A stretch of 64,000 bases of DNA from Arcanobacterium_A hippocoleae_A (GCA_040360365.1 CP136412.1), one strand, 5' to 3'; counted from the first letter of the stretch, positions 50,232 through 60,296 are shown. Notes: generated by a model not told the origin, from the letters alone. Numbers and translations are program-made.

Positions 50232-51091
50232 ATGGGTTCGAAGCAAACGCCGGGCATGACAGGCAACAGGTTAAGCAAAGAAGAACGGCGCAGCGCGGCG
50301 CGTGAAAAGCACGGCTGCTGCGCGAACAGGAAGAAAAGCGCGCGAAGCGTAATCGGATTTTGGCGATTGCAGGCGTACTGATTGCAGTTGCGCTTGTATC
50401 GTTAGTGATTTTCAAAATTGTCACTTCCGGATCAGCCGGAGATACCGGCAGCTATACGGGTCAGGCGCGTGCAGCTGAGTTGAAGAATGTCAGCGCTGAT
50501 TTCGGTATTGCCGTCGATAAAGATGGGCAGGCGATTGCCGCCCCCGATGAAAACTTGGCGAATGTTGGTGTTTTCTCCGATTTGATGTGCCCGCATTGCG
50601 TGAGCCTGGATCATGCTTCACGTGCAGACTATGAGAAGTACCTTTCGGAAGGGAAAATTCAAATAGTCGAGTATCCAGTGCAAATTATGGGTACAGACTA
50701 CTCAAAGTATGGTAATGCGGCATTGTTTTACGTAGCTACTTATGCTCCGGAGCATTTCTCGAAATTCCATGCAGCACTTTTTGAACGTTCCTACAAAATT
50801 ATTGTTGAACGTAGCGGACAAATGCCGACTGCAGCAGAAATTGCTGATATTGCGAAAGGCGTGGGAGTTCCGGAAGATGTTGTGAATGATTTGCCTGCTT
50901 CGATTATTTCTGCGGATTGGCAAAAGAAAGTCGAAGCAGCCACCGAGAAATTCCGTGAAGCTGGATGGACCGGTACGCCGACAGTTACAATCAATGGTAC
51001 TGAAGATAAAAGCTGGGGTGAGGGCAGCTTAGGCGCAGCGTTCGCGAATGCGGTGAAAGCTGGTCCGAAGAGCAGCGCAGCTGCGAAGTGA
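50232..51091 (+). CDS. Membrane-anchored DsbA-family thioredoxin-fold protein (one apparent frameshift)
   Basis: About 286 residues. A basic N-terminal cytoplasmic part (EERRSAAREKARLLREQEEK), one membrane helix (ILAIAGVLIAVALVSLVIFKI in pieces), then an extracytoplasmic DsbA-like domain with the active site CPHC in FSDLMCPHC and the cis-Pro loop GTPTVTING. It probably forms disulfides in exported proteins. ATG 50232 follows AAAGAGGA. The frame breaks at A4 (50305-50308), and one added A gives REKARLLRE. Confidence 0.9.
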
Positions 51092-51190
51092 GAGCGGAAT
51101 TACAGCGCGGGATAGCTCGGCGGCGGGATTGCGCTGTAATGTTTCCTTCTTGGCAGGTTTGGTGAGCGAATCTGATTAGAATCTGCATTA

Positions 51191-51230
51191 TCGGCTCGGT
51201 CTGGATAAAACAGGCCGAGCCGATTTATTT
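51191..51230 (+). terminator. Terminator of the DsbA-like gene
   Basis: TCGGCTCGGTCTG (51191-51203) pairs with CAGGCCGAGCCGA (51211-51223) with one mismatch, followed by TTTATTTT. It is 100 bp past the stop. Confidence 0.85.
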
Positions 51231-51532
51231 TCCGTCGTTACCCTGCGGATATGGGCTTATTGGATTTGTTTGCTTTGCTGGCTTACAGAGTTCGTTTTTG
51301 CTGCGGTCGTTTTGCTTGGTTGGTTTAACGAATAACGGATACGGATTTGCGGTCTGCGGGTTCGGGTATGGAATGGGTTTGTGTGCGGATTGCGAAATAT
51401 CGGCCGATCTGAATCGGAAATGTGAAATGCGTGGTTGAGTGCAATTTGAGTTGGCGCTCAGACCCTGGTTTCTGGCATGATATAACTCGCTACAGTTTGC
51501 AGCGAAAGATGAGTCGCACAAATTATAGCAAT

Positions 51533-51606
51533 GCCTCCTTAGCTCAGTTGGTAGAGCGCCGCTCTTGTAAAGCGAAGGTCGTCAGTTCGAGTCTGACAGG
51601 GGCTCC
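51533..51606 (+). tRNA. tRNA-Thr (anticodon TGT)
   Basis: D-arm GCTCAGTTGGTAGAGC, anticodon loop CTTGTAA, and T-arm GTCAG-TTCGAGT-CTGAC are canonical. The 5' acceptor GCCTCCT would pair with AGGGGGC, but only four Gs are present (AGGGGC). This matches the one-base homopolymer losses seen in the protein genes. CCA is not encoded. Confidence 0.9.
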
Positions 51607-51970
51607 GCTATTAGCGCAGCTGCAAAGCCGGCAGATTCTGTGTTCCGCCTTATCGGGTCACTGTGCCTTTTCCTGTTTTTGAATGCCTGTCGGCTGCCTG
51701 CGTTGAACTTGATATTGCGGGTAAAACTATCGGAAACGCTCATCTGCGGTAACAGTGCGTGAAAACTTTTCCTTAAAAGAGTTAGGGAATCAAAGATTCA
51801 GGCAAGATTGTAAACTAACAATGTTTCGGTACTTTCCAAAATAGCAGGATTTTGAAAGCGGCGGATAAGATAAAAGTTTTATTCACTTAACGAAAGTCCT
51901 ATACGTATTTGTTAATTTTCGGTAAAATTGGGAAGTCACCCTTCAATGAGGAAGAAAATAGGGGTATTTA
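51607..51970. other. Promoter region of the GH84 gene
   Basis: About 360 bp, AT-rich toward the gene, with no coding sequence. AATGAGGAAGAAAATAGGGG just before the ATG includes the ribosome site. Confidence 0.5.
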
Positions 51971-54900
51971 ATGAAATCACAGAAATTATTCTCACCTCAT
52001 CGCGGTTTTAGCATAGCTACGATGATTGCGCTTGTTTTTGGCGCATTTTTGCTGCCGATGGGTGCTTCTGCAGCAGAGGTCGCATATCAGCTGTACCCAA
52101 CACCGCAGCAGATTTCGTACGGCGATGGCAGTTTCACGCTTGGCGCCAAAGCGAATGTCGTGGTGGAAGATGGAATCGATGCCGAAACAAAAGCCCGGCT
52201 TGATGAAGTACTCAAACTGAAGAACATTACGAAAGAAGCATCGAACGCGGCAACAGAGGAAGTTGGGAAGACGCAAATCCTCGTCGGAATCAATGGATCC
52301 GATAAAGCGGTTGATAAGTATGTGAAAACGCTGAAGACCACAGCGGGTCTGCGGCTTGCGGATGATCTTTTCACCGGTAAAAACCATAACGATGCTTACC
52401 TGCTCGCTGCAGTTCCGGGAGATAGCGCGCGTGCAAACACCATCGTGGTTCTCGGTAAGGATACGGATTCTGCCTTCTACGGTTTGACTACGCTGTATCG
52501 GATTTTCCAACAGATGTCTGGTTCCGATATTCGGGTTCTCACTATCCAGGATTATGCCGACGTAATTACCCGCGGTTTCATTGAGGGCTACTACGGCGAG
52601 CCATGGAGCACTGAAGATCGGGTAGAGCTAATGCGCTGGGGCGGATACCAGAAGCTGAATGCCTATGTTTATGCTCCGAAAGATGATCCGAAGCACAACG
52701 CGAAATGGCGCGAACTCTACACCGAGGAAGAGTTAAAGAGCAAGATTGCTCCGCTTGCAAAGGCGGGAAATGATTCGAAAGTGCGTTTTGTTTACGCATT
52801 GCATCCGTATATGCATACTCCGATTACCTCCGGCAACTATAATGAATCCACTGCGATTATGAAGAAAAAGTTTACGCAGGTAATGGATCACGGCGTACGC
52901 CAGATTGCAATTCTCGCCGACGATGCGCACAACCAAGGTCCGGCACATTACGCGAAAATGCTGGAAGACATGACTGCATGGCTGAAAGAAAAGCAGGCTG
53001 AGAAGAAAACCGACGGCACGCCAAAGTATCCCGGTTTGAAAACAACTTTGATTTTCTGCCCGGTTGCGTACTATGGGAACGGCGAATCTTGGTATAAGAC
53101 TCTGCCGGAAAATGTGCAAGTAGTTAATACCGGCGGCCGGGTCTGGGGTAAGGTCGATAACAATTTCGTTACCCGTTTCCAACGCAATTCTGGAAACCGT
53201 TCCCCGTTCATGTGGATTAACTGGCCGTGTTCAGACAACGATAAAGACGCGCTGCATATGGGCGGGCATAACTCGTTCCTCGGTGCAGATGTGAAGCCGG
53301 GATCTGTTGAAGGTGTAGTGCTGAATCCAATGCAGCAGTCGGAGCCGAGCAAGCATGCAATCTTTATGAATGCTGATTTTACGTGGAATCTCTGGAAGTC
53401 TGCGAATCACGCTGACAAAGCTTGGGAAGATTCTTTCTCGTACGTCGACCATAATTCGCCGGCAGCAACTGCAGCTTCAAAAGCTTTGCGGAACCTCTCA
53501 GAACATATGCGGCGGATTTTCGGCGGCGGAGTTGTGTTTGAAAATGCTGAATCTGCTTCCGTAAAAGATAAGGTAGTTAGCTTCCAGACAAAGGCTGCTG
53601 CAGGTACCGCAACAGCTGAAGAAACTGATGCAATTGCTGAGATTTTTGCCGGCCTGGCACAAGATGCAAAGACTTACCGTGCAAATCCTGGTACACCGCG
53701 GACGTTTACCCAGATTGAACCATGGATTGGAGCATGGGGAGATTTAACTTCCGCTGCGGATCACTTCCTGAAGTCTTATAAAGCGTCGCTTACCGATGAC
53801 GCCAAGACTATGGTTGCTGAGTACAATGCAGCGAAAGCTGCGATGGATGCTTACGGCAAGCATAAGTTTAGCTATGTCGATCATATGGAGTACGCAAAAG
53901 TCGGGAAAATGTATTTGATGCCGATGGTTGACGTACTTGCAAATAAGCTCGCAGAAAAGGTAGTTCTTGCTGCCGGACCGGAAGCAGATATGACCGCTTA
54001 TATCACTTCGCGTTCCGATGCTCCGGACGGCGGAACTCCGGTAACTGCTGCATATGACGGATCTGAAGCGACAAAACTGATTTACAAATCGCCAAATAAG
54101 ATCACCAAGGATACCTACTTTGGTCTGTTGAAGAGCAAGCCGTTCGATTTAACATCAGTAAAGTTCGTTCAGGGCGCCCCGAACGGGAAAGATTTCATTG
54201 AACATGCAAAGATTCAAGTTTTCGACGGTAAAGCTTGGATTGATGTAGAGGGGCAAGACAATCTCACCGGTTCGAAAGTAGAAGCATATGACCTCACTGT
54301 GAAGAACGTGCATGGCGTGCGGCTAATTGCAACCGCAAATAATTCACGTGATGCGTGGCCGACGATTGCGGAAATTGCAATCAATCCAAAGAAGCCAGTG
54401 CCGGCTGTTCCCGGTACAATCAGCTCTGTTGGTACCGCCGTTTATGGGAATAATGTTGCAGCAAATGCACAAGATGGAGACGAGAGCACGCTCTATTGGA
54501 TTCATAACTCCGGCGGTGATTATGTAAATGCCAATAACCCGGTAGTTCTGACGTTTAATCAGCCCACAGAAATCGACACGGTACTTTTCGTTCAAGGACC
54601 AAAAGACAAAATCAGCAGCGGTGTGCTCGAATATTCTGCAGATGGATCTGATAACTGGAACAAGCTGGCAGATGTAACTGGCGATGCAAAGCAGGAGTTT
54701 AAATTTAAAGCTGTGACCGCAAAAGCGGTGCGGATTAAACCGGCAGCACAGTACCCGATTTGGTGGCAGATTGGTGAATTCCGTGCTTATGCAGCAGCAG
54801 ACGCTCCAACGCCTGAACCAGGTGCCGATAATCCAGAACCAAAACCGAGCTTTACGGTTACTGCAGTTGCTGCTGTGCCTGCTCATGGAAAGGTTTCGGT

Positions 54901-55582
54901 ATCTCCTGCGGGTGCGCAGCCAACTGGTACGGAAGTTACTTTAACTGCGAAAGCAAATGCCGGTTTCGAATTTGTAAATTGGGCAGACGCCAGCGGAAAA
55001 GCAGTTTCACAGGACGCAGTATTCAAAGTGACTGTGGGAAATGCGGATGCAAAGTACACTGCAGTGTTTAAGCAGATTGAAACTCCTAATCCGGGCGAAG
55101 TGCCAGGTGAAGAACCGCAGTCTGCGGAATATAGTTTGGCAGTGAACGGTACCGGCGCTTCTGCTTCCGTGTCCGTCGGAGAAAAGATGCATTTGATTGC
55201 GAAACCGTTCCCGGCAGGAACAGAAGTTACTTTCACTCTGCATTCTGACCCAATTTTGCTTGGCACAGTACGTGCTGCGGATGATGGTGCGGCAGTTCTG
55301 GACACGGTAATGCCGAATGTGTCTGCTGGTAAGCACACAATCGTGGCGAGTGCAGTTGTTGCTGGGAAGAAGATTGAGCTGCGGCAAGAGGTGCAAGTAA
55401 CTGCAAAGTCAGATCAAACACAGCCATCTCAGCCTGCTCTTGATCAGTCAAAGGCTGATTCGGATAAGAATACCGGCAGCGGTTTAGCAAAGACCGGCGC
55501 TGGAGTGCTTGGTCTGCTCGTGATGGCAGGATTCCTTGGTGCGACGGGAATCTCGCTTATTTCACGCCGTCGTGATATCTAA
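51971..55582 (+). CDS. Cell-wall-anchored beta-N-acetylhexosaminidase (GH84)
   Basis: A 1,203-residue secreted enzyme. Signal peptide (to about 34, ending GASAAE), an N-terminal hexosaminidase b-type domain (YQLYPTPQQISYGDG), the GH84 barrel starting TRGFIEGYYGEPWS with the catalytic pair Asp317-Asp318 in ILADDAHNQ, a helical region, two F5/8-type modules (near residues 670-815 and 820-935), an InlB-B-like repeat (FEFVNWADASGKAVS), an Ig-like segment, LAKTGAG, a helix and SRRRDI. The family uses substrate-assisted cleavage of terminal beta-GlcNAc (NagJ- and hyaluronidase-type members). Here mucin or N-glycan GlcNAc is likely. The frame is intact; the layout matches the fucosidase tail. Confidence 0.94.
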   Translation: MKSQKLFSPHRGFSIATMIALVFGAFLLPMGASAAEVAYQLYPTPQQISYGDGSFTLGAKANVVVEDGIDAETKARLDEVLKLKNITKEASNAATEEVGKTQILVGINGSDKAVDKYVKTLKTTAGLRLADDLFTGKNHNDAYLLAAVPGDSARANTIVVLGKDTDSAFYGLTTLYRIFQQMSGSDIRVLTIQDYADVITRGFIEGYYGEPWSTEDRVELMRWGGYQKLNAYVYAPKDDPKHNAKWRELYTEEELKSKIAPLAKAGNDSKVRFVYALHPYMHTPITSGNYNESTAIMKKKFTQVMDHGVRQIAILADDAHNQGPAHYAKMLEDMTAWLKEKQAEKKTDGTPKYPGLKTTLIFCPVAYYGNGESWYKTLPENVQVVNTGGRVWGKVDNNFVTRFQRNSGNRSPFMWINWPCSDNDKDALHMGGHNSFLGADVKPGSVEGVVLNPMQQSEPSKHAIFMNADFTWNLWKSANHADKAWEDSFSYVDHNSPAATAASKALRNLSEHMRRIFGGGVVFENAESASVKDKVVSFQTKAAAGTATAEETDAIAEIFAGLAQDAKTYRANPGTPRTFTQIEPWIGAWGDLTSAADHFLKSYKASLTDDAKTMVAEYNAAKAAMDAYGKHKFSYVDHMEYAKVGKMYLMPMVDVLANKLAEKVVLAAGPEADMTAYITSRSDAPDGGTPVTAAYDGSEATKLIYKSPNKITKDTYFGLLKSKPFDLTSVKFVQGAPNGKDFIEHAKIQVFDGKAWIDVEGQDNLTGSKVEAYDLTVKNVHGVRLIATANNSRDAWPTIAEIAINPKKPVPAVPGTISSVGTAVYGNNVAANAQDGDESTLYWIHNSGGDYVNANNPVVLTFNQPTEIDTVLFVQGPKDKISSGVLEYSADGSDNWNKLADVTGDAKQEFKFKAVTAKAVRIKPAAQYPIWWQIGEFRAYAAADAPTPEPGADNPEPKPSFTVTAVAAVPAHGKVSVSPAGAQPTGTEVTLTAKANAGFEFVNWADASGKAVSQDAVFKVTVGNADAKYTAVFKQIETPNPGEVPGEEPQSAEYSLAVNGTGASASVSVGEKMHLIAKPFPAGTEVTFTLHSDPILLGTVRAADDGAAVLDTVMPNVSAGKHTIVASAVVAGKKIELRQEVQVTAKSDQTQPSQPALDQSKADSDKNTGSGLAKTGAGVLGLLVMAGFLGATGISLISRRRDI

Positions 55583-55619
55583 TCTGTTGCAGATAAGAAA
55601 TCATAACTGAATCAAACTC

Positions 55620-55672
55620 GGGGAATTGGTTAGCTCGAAATTAATACGAAGCTGACCAATTCCCTGTTTTTC
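55620..55672 (+). terminator. Terminator of the GH84 gene
   Basis: GGGAATTGGTTAGCT (55621-55635) pairs with AGCTGACCAATTCCC (about 55650-55664), one mismatch, followed by TGTTTTT. It begins about 38 bp past the stop. Confidence 0.85.
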
Positions 55673-55888
55673 CGGTTTTAGATCCGCTGGATGCGGTGAG
55701 TGCGCAAATCTTTGCAGTAATCAGGAAACAGACGCAATTTTTCGAACTGTTTTTGGAAAAATATTCGCAATTTTGTGACGGTGCGTCGCCAGTATTTGAA
55801 TCTATTCTCAATACTGGGTTACACTGCAAACAGTTTTTCGCGTTAAAATCGCGATTTCTGAACAGGTAATTTTGCATGAAAACTATTT

Positions 55889-56321
55889 ATGAGCAGAAAG
55901 TTTAAGCGGCACATGCGAATTTTTTCATGATTTGCGGGTTTATTGCGCTCGGGTTAGCAGGTCTCGGTGTAGTTTTGCCGCTGCTTCCAACCACGCCGTT
56001 TCTGCTGCTCTGTGTTTTTGCTTTGCACGTTCCTCTGTAAAATGGCATAACTACGTGTTAAATCATCGGATTTTCGGACAATATTTGCGGGACTATCAAA
56101 ACCATGAAATGACTACGGGGAGTAAAACTTCAACAATTCTCCTGATGTGGGCAGGAATGGGCCTTGGAGCATGGCTTTCAGGTTTTCGGCCAATCGTGGT
56201 TGTTTTGCTGGCGGTAATCGGTACCGGTGTGACAATTCACCTGATTTCGCTTGGGAGCCCGAATCGGGATTGCCGTCAGCTGCAGCAGAAAGATAATTCG
56301 AAAACCGCGGCTGATTTTTGA
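55889..56321 (+). CDS. DUF454 (YbaN-like) membrane protein (two apparent frameshifts)
   Basis: About 144 residues. It matches the family layout: a basic start, a helix (MICGFIALGLAGLGVVLPLL), the family motif LPTTPFLLL, CFARSSVKWHNYVLNHRIFG, then YLRDYQNHEMTTGSK and two helices. Function unknown. The frame breaks at T5 (56015-56019), where one added T gives FCFARSS. A second likely break at T6 (55920-55925) links it to ATG 55889 and completes the first helix. Otherwise a start at ATG 55927 is possible. Confidence 0.75.
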
Positions 56322-56452
56322 AAAGCGCGTTTCTCATATTTCCAGCTTGCTTCAGCTTGCGCAGCTAATGAGTGAAGCAATAATGAGACTGCAGCTGCAG
56401 GAGCGGAAAACGGCACAGCGGCTGATAATACGGGGACAAGATTGGAGAATAT

Positions 56453-57872
56453 ATGGGCGCTAACGATTTAGCAGCGGCAATTACGGGTGTCGCTGATATC
56501 ATCACGCTCTATGGGACAATGTGGATTTTAATCGGGACGGGTCTCTATCTAACTTGGCGTACGAGATTTGTGCAGATTCGTTTCTTTAAACATATGGTAA
56601 AGACTGTGCTTGGATCGCGTTCCGGAGCAAATGGCGGGATTTCCTCTTTCCAAGCATTCTGTATTTCACTTGCTGCACGTGTCGGCATTGGGAATGTTTT
56701 TGGTGTGGCGGCGGCACTGCTGATGGGCGGCCCGGGAGCTATTTTCTGGATGTGGATTGTGGCGCTTATGGGCATGGCGACAGCATTTTTGAGGCGGTGC
56801 TGGCCCAGATTTTCAAAGTACGTGCGAACGACGGCACTTTCCGCGGCGGCCCGGCATACTATATTTCACTCGGTTTGCAGGCAAAACCGCTTGCCGTGAT
56901 TTTTCCCTGATCACTGTGATTACTTGCGGTGTGGTGATTACTGGAGTGCAGTCGAATGCGATTGCGGAAACGTTAGCGTCTTCAGTAAACACGAATCCGG
57001 GGATCACCGCGGCAATTCTTTTTGCTTTCTCGGCGCCGGTGATTCTCGGCGGGATCCGCTCCGTGGCCCGGGTAACTGAAATTATGGCTCCGGTAATGGC
57101 ATTAATTTATATTGTGCTCGCATTCGTTATTGTGATAATTAATATCGGCGAGTTTCCGCATGTTATCGGCACTATTTTCCATTCTGCTTTTGCTCCTGAA
57201 CCTCTGGTCGGCGGGATGAGCGGCGGAATTCTCGCCGCAATCATCAACGGTACAAAACGCGGTCTTTTCTCGAATGAAGCCGGTCAAGGTACTGCTCCGA
57301 ATGCTGCGGCGACAGCGACGGTGAACCACCCGGTATCTCAGGGGCTGATTCAGTCGCTTGGCGTGTTTGTTGACACGGTGATTATCTGTACAGCGACGGC
57401 GTTTGTAATTCTCGTTGCAGGTCCGGAAGTTTGGACTGCGGCGGGGGTAAATCCGGCAAATCTCACCACGCTTGCAATCGCACATTCACTTGGTGATTGG
57501 ACAATCGTGCCGATGGCGGTAATGATTTTTGTACTGGCTTTCTCCTCAATTATCGCTGCATATGTTTATTCGGAAGTGAACCTCTGCTTTGTTACCCCGT
57601 CGAAGATCGGACCTTGGGTAATTCGGGTAGTGTCAATTACATCCGTCGTGATGGGCGCGCTGGTGTCATTAAATGTGGTGTGGGCGACGGTAGATATTGC
57701 AATGGCAGTAATGACGATTATGAATCTTGCTGCGTTGATTGCGCTTTCGAAGTGGGGAATAGCTGCGCTGCAGGACTATGAGAAACAATTAAAGCGCGGG
57801 GTGGAAGAACCGAAGTTCATCGCGAAAAATCTGCAGCTGCCAGGCGGATTAACAACCGGAGTTTGGGAGTAA
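56453..57872 (+). CDS. Alanine/glycine:cation symporter, AGCS family (two apparent frameshifts)
   Basis: About 473 residues with 11 or so membrane helices. It imports alanine or glycine with Na+ or H+. Motifs: TRFVQIRFFKHM, SSFQAFCISLAARVGIGNVFGVA, GGPAYYI, and the family signature GTKRGLFSNEAGQGTAPNAAATA in pieces. Breaks at T5 (56786-56790) and T5 (56900-56904) are repaired by one T each, giving ATAFFEAVLAQIFKV and AVIFSLITVITCG. ATG 56453 follows GGAGAATAT. A start inside the DUF454 gene is not needed, so the two may still be co-transcribed across a 131-bp gap. Confidence 0.9.
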
Positions 57873-57981
57873 TTGCAAACTAATTACTGATTCGCGACGG
57901 CAAATACTGCGATGGGCGGAAGTTATGCGAATTAAGGCCGCGGATCAAAAGCGCGCAGCAAAACTTTTGAACCGAAATTAT

Positions 57982-58779
57982 TCAGTGCAGCTGCCAGTTG
58001 ATTGGGGCTGCACCTTGCGCTGCAAGCAGGGTGTTTGCTCGGGAGAATGGTTTTGAACCAAAGAATCCGCGGTTTGCGGATAACGGCGATGGATGTGCCG
58101 AAGCGATGATGGGAGTATTTTCCAGCAGCGGTGTAAGTTCTTGTGCCTGCCGCCCCCAGAGTATCGCGACTAACGGTTTTTGCCGGGCAACTAATGCTTT
58201 AATCGCGTATTCGGTAATTTCTTCCCATCCTTTGCCGCGATGTGAAGCCGGCGCTCCCGGACGGACTGTGAGAACTCGATTCAAAAGCATCACACCATTT
58301 TCACACCATGCGGTGAGATCTCCATGCTGCGGAATTTGAATCCCGAGATCGCTGAAAAGCTCGCTGTAAATATTATTCAGTGAACGCGGGAGCGGATGAA
58401 CATTGCGGGCGACAGAAAAAGATAGCCCAATTGGGTGTCCGGGCGTCGGGTATGGGTCTTGCCCGACGATAAGCACACGCACATTTGCAAGCGGATATTT
58501 GAAAGCGTGGAAAACATTTTCTCCCGACGGCAGGTATGTTCTGCCTAATCCCAGTTCCTGCCGCAGAAAGTCTCCCATTTGATGAATTTTCGGTGCGATA
58601 GGTGAAAGTGCTTTTGCCCAGTCCGGAGCCATTATTTTGTCTAATGATCCGGCAGTATCTGAGCGTTGAGTACTATTGATGCTGCGGCAGGTATTGTCAA
58701 TATTGGCGCCGTCGTGATTTTGCAGATTCTTCCCGGTTAGAGCGGAATTTCCGGTTTGGGGGAAATTTTCATCTTTCAT
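57982..58779 (-). CDS. ung: Uracil-DNA glycosylase, family 1
   Basis: A 265-residue enzyme that removes uracil from DNA for base-excision repair. The catalytic water-activating Asp is in GQDPYP, the uracil-binding loop GVMLLNRVLTV and the DNA-intercalating loop HPSPLSANRGF are present. The first 50 or so residues (MKDENFPQTGN onward) are polar and not part of the family; a start at the Met of MAPDWAKALSP (about 58632) gives a standard-length protein of about 216 residues and is a real alternative. The frame is intact. Confidence 0.93.
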   Translation of the reverse strand: MKDENFPQTGNSALTGKNLQNHDGANIDNTCRSINSTQRSDTAGSLDKIMAPDWAKALSPIAPKIHQMGDFLRQELGLGRTYLPSGENVFHAFKYPLANVRVLIVGQDPYPTPGHPIGLSFSVARNVHPLPRSLNNIYSELFSDLGIQIPQHGDLTAWCENGVMLLNRVLTVRPGAPASHRGKGWEEITEYAIKALVARQKPLVAILWGRQAQELTPLLENTPIIASAHPSPLSANRGFFGSKPFSRANTLLAAQGAAPINWQLH

Positions 58780-59043
58780 GTTTTTAATTCTAGCTAATTT
58801 CAGTTGGAATACTGCGGGGAGAATCTGAATTAATTTGTACTAATTTGTATTAGGGAGAAGCAGAATCTTTTGGAGCGAACACGGTATTAGAGCAGATACA
58901 GCAGGGACAGTGAGAGTGCAGCGTGTACAGCAGGAACGCAGTTTACATAAGTATGTGTAAACGGTATGTTCAACAAATGAGTGAAAAGAACAGCGGCAGA
59001 ATCGAAGCGAAGTCGGCAGATAATACAGGGAGATTAAGCGGTA

Positions 59044-59418
59044 ATGGGAAATCGTGAGAAAGCAGAGCTGGAAGCAGAAATTGAGTTAGAAGCGCAAATG
59101 GAGCTGGAAGCGCAGCCTGAACCTGCGAATCGGAAAATACCGCAAGCAAGTCAAACGAATTCAGCGCAGAATGAATTGCCTGATTTGCAGGAGAAAATTT
59201 TGGAAATCGAGCGGGGGTGGTGGAAAATTGCCCCCACCCGCGCTGATGCGATCGCGAAAGTCCTGGGGTTTTCCGAAGCGCGGTATTATCTCATTCTCGG
59301 TGTTTTACTTGACTCGCCAGAATTTTGGAAACTTGATCCGCCGCTTGCAGGCAGACTCAAAAATCTTCGTGATAACAGATTAGAAGAGCGTCAAATACGT
59401 TCAGAAAACGAAAACTAG
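59044..59418 (+). CDS. DUF3263 protein
   Basis: A 124-residue small protein of an actinobacterial family. It has an acidic Glu-rich N-terminus with repeated ELEAQ words, then the family core ILEIERGWWKIAPTRADAI, FSEARYYLILGVLLDSPEF and a basic end NLRDNRLEERQIRSENEN (each a separate segment). DNA-binding is often suggested for the family but not established. It is followed after 14 bp by the LytR_C gene, the same order seen in other actinobacteria. Confidence 0.88.
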   Translation: MGNREKAELEAEIELEAQMELEAQPEPANRKIPQASQTNSAQNELPDLQEKILEIERGWWKIAPTRADAIAKVLGFSEARYYLILGVLLDSPEFWKLDPPLAGRLKNLRDNRLEERQIRSENEN

Positions 59419-59432
59419 GGTAAGCTGAGCCT

Positions 59433-60131
59433 GTGGCAGATATTCAAAATCATTATGAAACAGACGAATTTGACGAACTCGCAAAACAGCGCCAGACCTA
59501 TGGCGCCCATCGTGTGCGTCGGAAAAAATACGGCTGGTTGATTGCGGTTATTTTAATCGCCGTTTTGGCTCCGGTTGCCGGCGTGCTTGCCGGCGAATGG
59601 CTTTCACACAGTGAAGTTGCGCAGGAAACTATTTCGCAAGCTCAAAAGGGAAAGTCGGATCGTGTAAAGTCCGATACTGCGGATAAAGAGCAAAACACAG
59701 CCGGTGATACCGGCACGGATCAGAAGGCTGATTCGAAAGCCGCGGTCAATTCAGAAGATACAGAAGATTCAAAAACCGCTGCCGGCGCGCAATCTGAAAA
59801 AGAAAAAGAGAAAACTGTGCCTTCTCCCGAACCGAAACCGGCACCGGAACCGGTAATCGCGTTAAATACACCGCTCTCGGTACTTAACGCAACAAATATT
59901 AGCGGTCTTGCCCGAGAGAAAACACAGTTGCTGCGCAATGCGGGATTCACAAAAGTGAGCGCGTCGAATTACACCGGTCCGGGAATTCAACGGTCTACGG
60001 TCTACTATGGAGACGCAGCGCTCGCGGATACTGCAAAGAAAGTTGCGGCAAGTCTGGGGATTGCGGCGGCTGTTGAGAATGCGAATATGGTCCGGGCGGG
60101 AACAATCGTTGTTGTTTTGAAGTCGCGGTAA
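59433..60131 (+). CDS. Membrane protein with LytR C-terminal domain
   Basis: A 232-residue protein. Cytoplasmic N-terminus (about 34 residues), one membrane helix (YGWLIAVILIAVLAPVAGVL), a charged, disordered linker rich in Lys, Asp and Glu, then a LytR_C domain (LSVLNATNISGLAREKTQLL, STVYYGD, TIVVVL). Such single-pass proteins are thought to act at the cell envelope, but their role is not settled. GTG 59433 is the start. It is likely co-transcribed with the DUF3263 gene. Confidence 0.85.
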   Translation: MADIQNHYETDEFDELAKQRQTYGAHRVRRKKYGWLIAVILIAVLAPVAGVLAGEWLSHSEVAQETISQAQKGKSDRVKSDTADKEQNTAGDTGTDQKADSKAAVNSEDTEDSKTAAGAQSEKEKEKTVPSPEPKPAPEPVIALNTPLSVLNATNISGLAREKTQLLRNAGFTKVSASNYTGPGIQRSTVYYGDAALADTAKKVAASLGIAAAVENANMVRAGTIVVVLKSR

Positions 60132-60269
60132 ATTTTTCTCCCGCTGCCGATAATGTGTTCAGCGGCGGGATAATGCAAATATAGCGCGCCGGTTCTTAGC
60201 TTGCAGTGAAAACTTTTTAATGGATGAATACTTATCTTGCACTCGCGCCGTTAGAGTGCCAAAATCTAA

Positions 60270-60296
60270 TTAGCACTCGCGTTAGGTGAGTGAAAG
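60270..60296 (+). promoter_or_regulatory. CIRCE element (HrcA operator)
   Basis: TTAGCACTC, a 9-nt spacer and GAGTGAAAG. The left half is exact and the right half keeps 6 of 9 bases of GAGTGCTAA. An extra GAGTGCC lies 16 bp upstream (60254-60260) and could form an alternative pair with the left half. It sits 110 bp before groEL. Confidence 0.8.
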
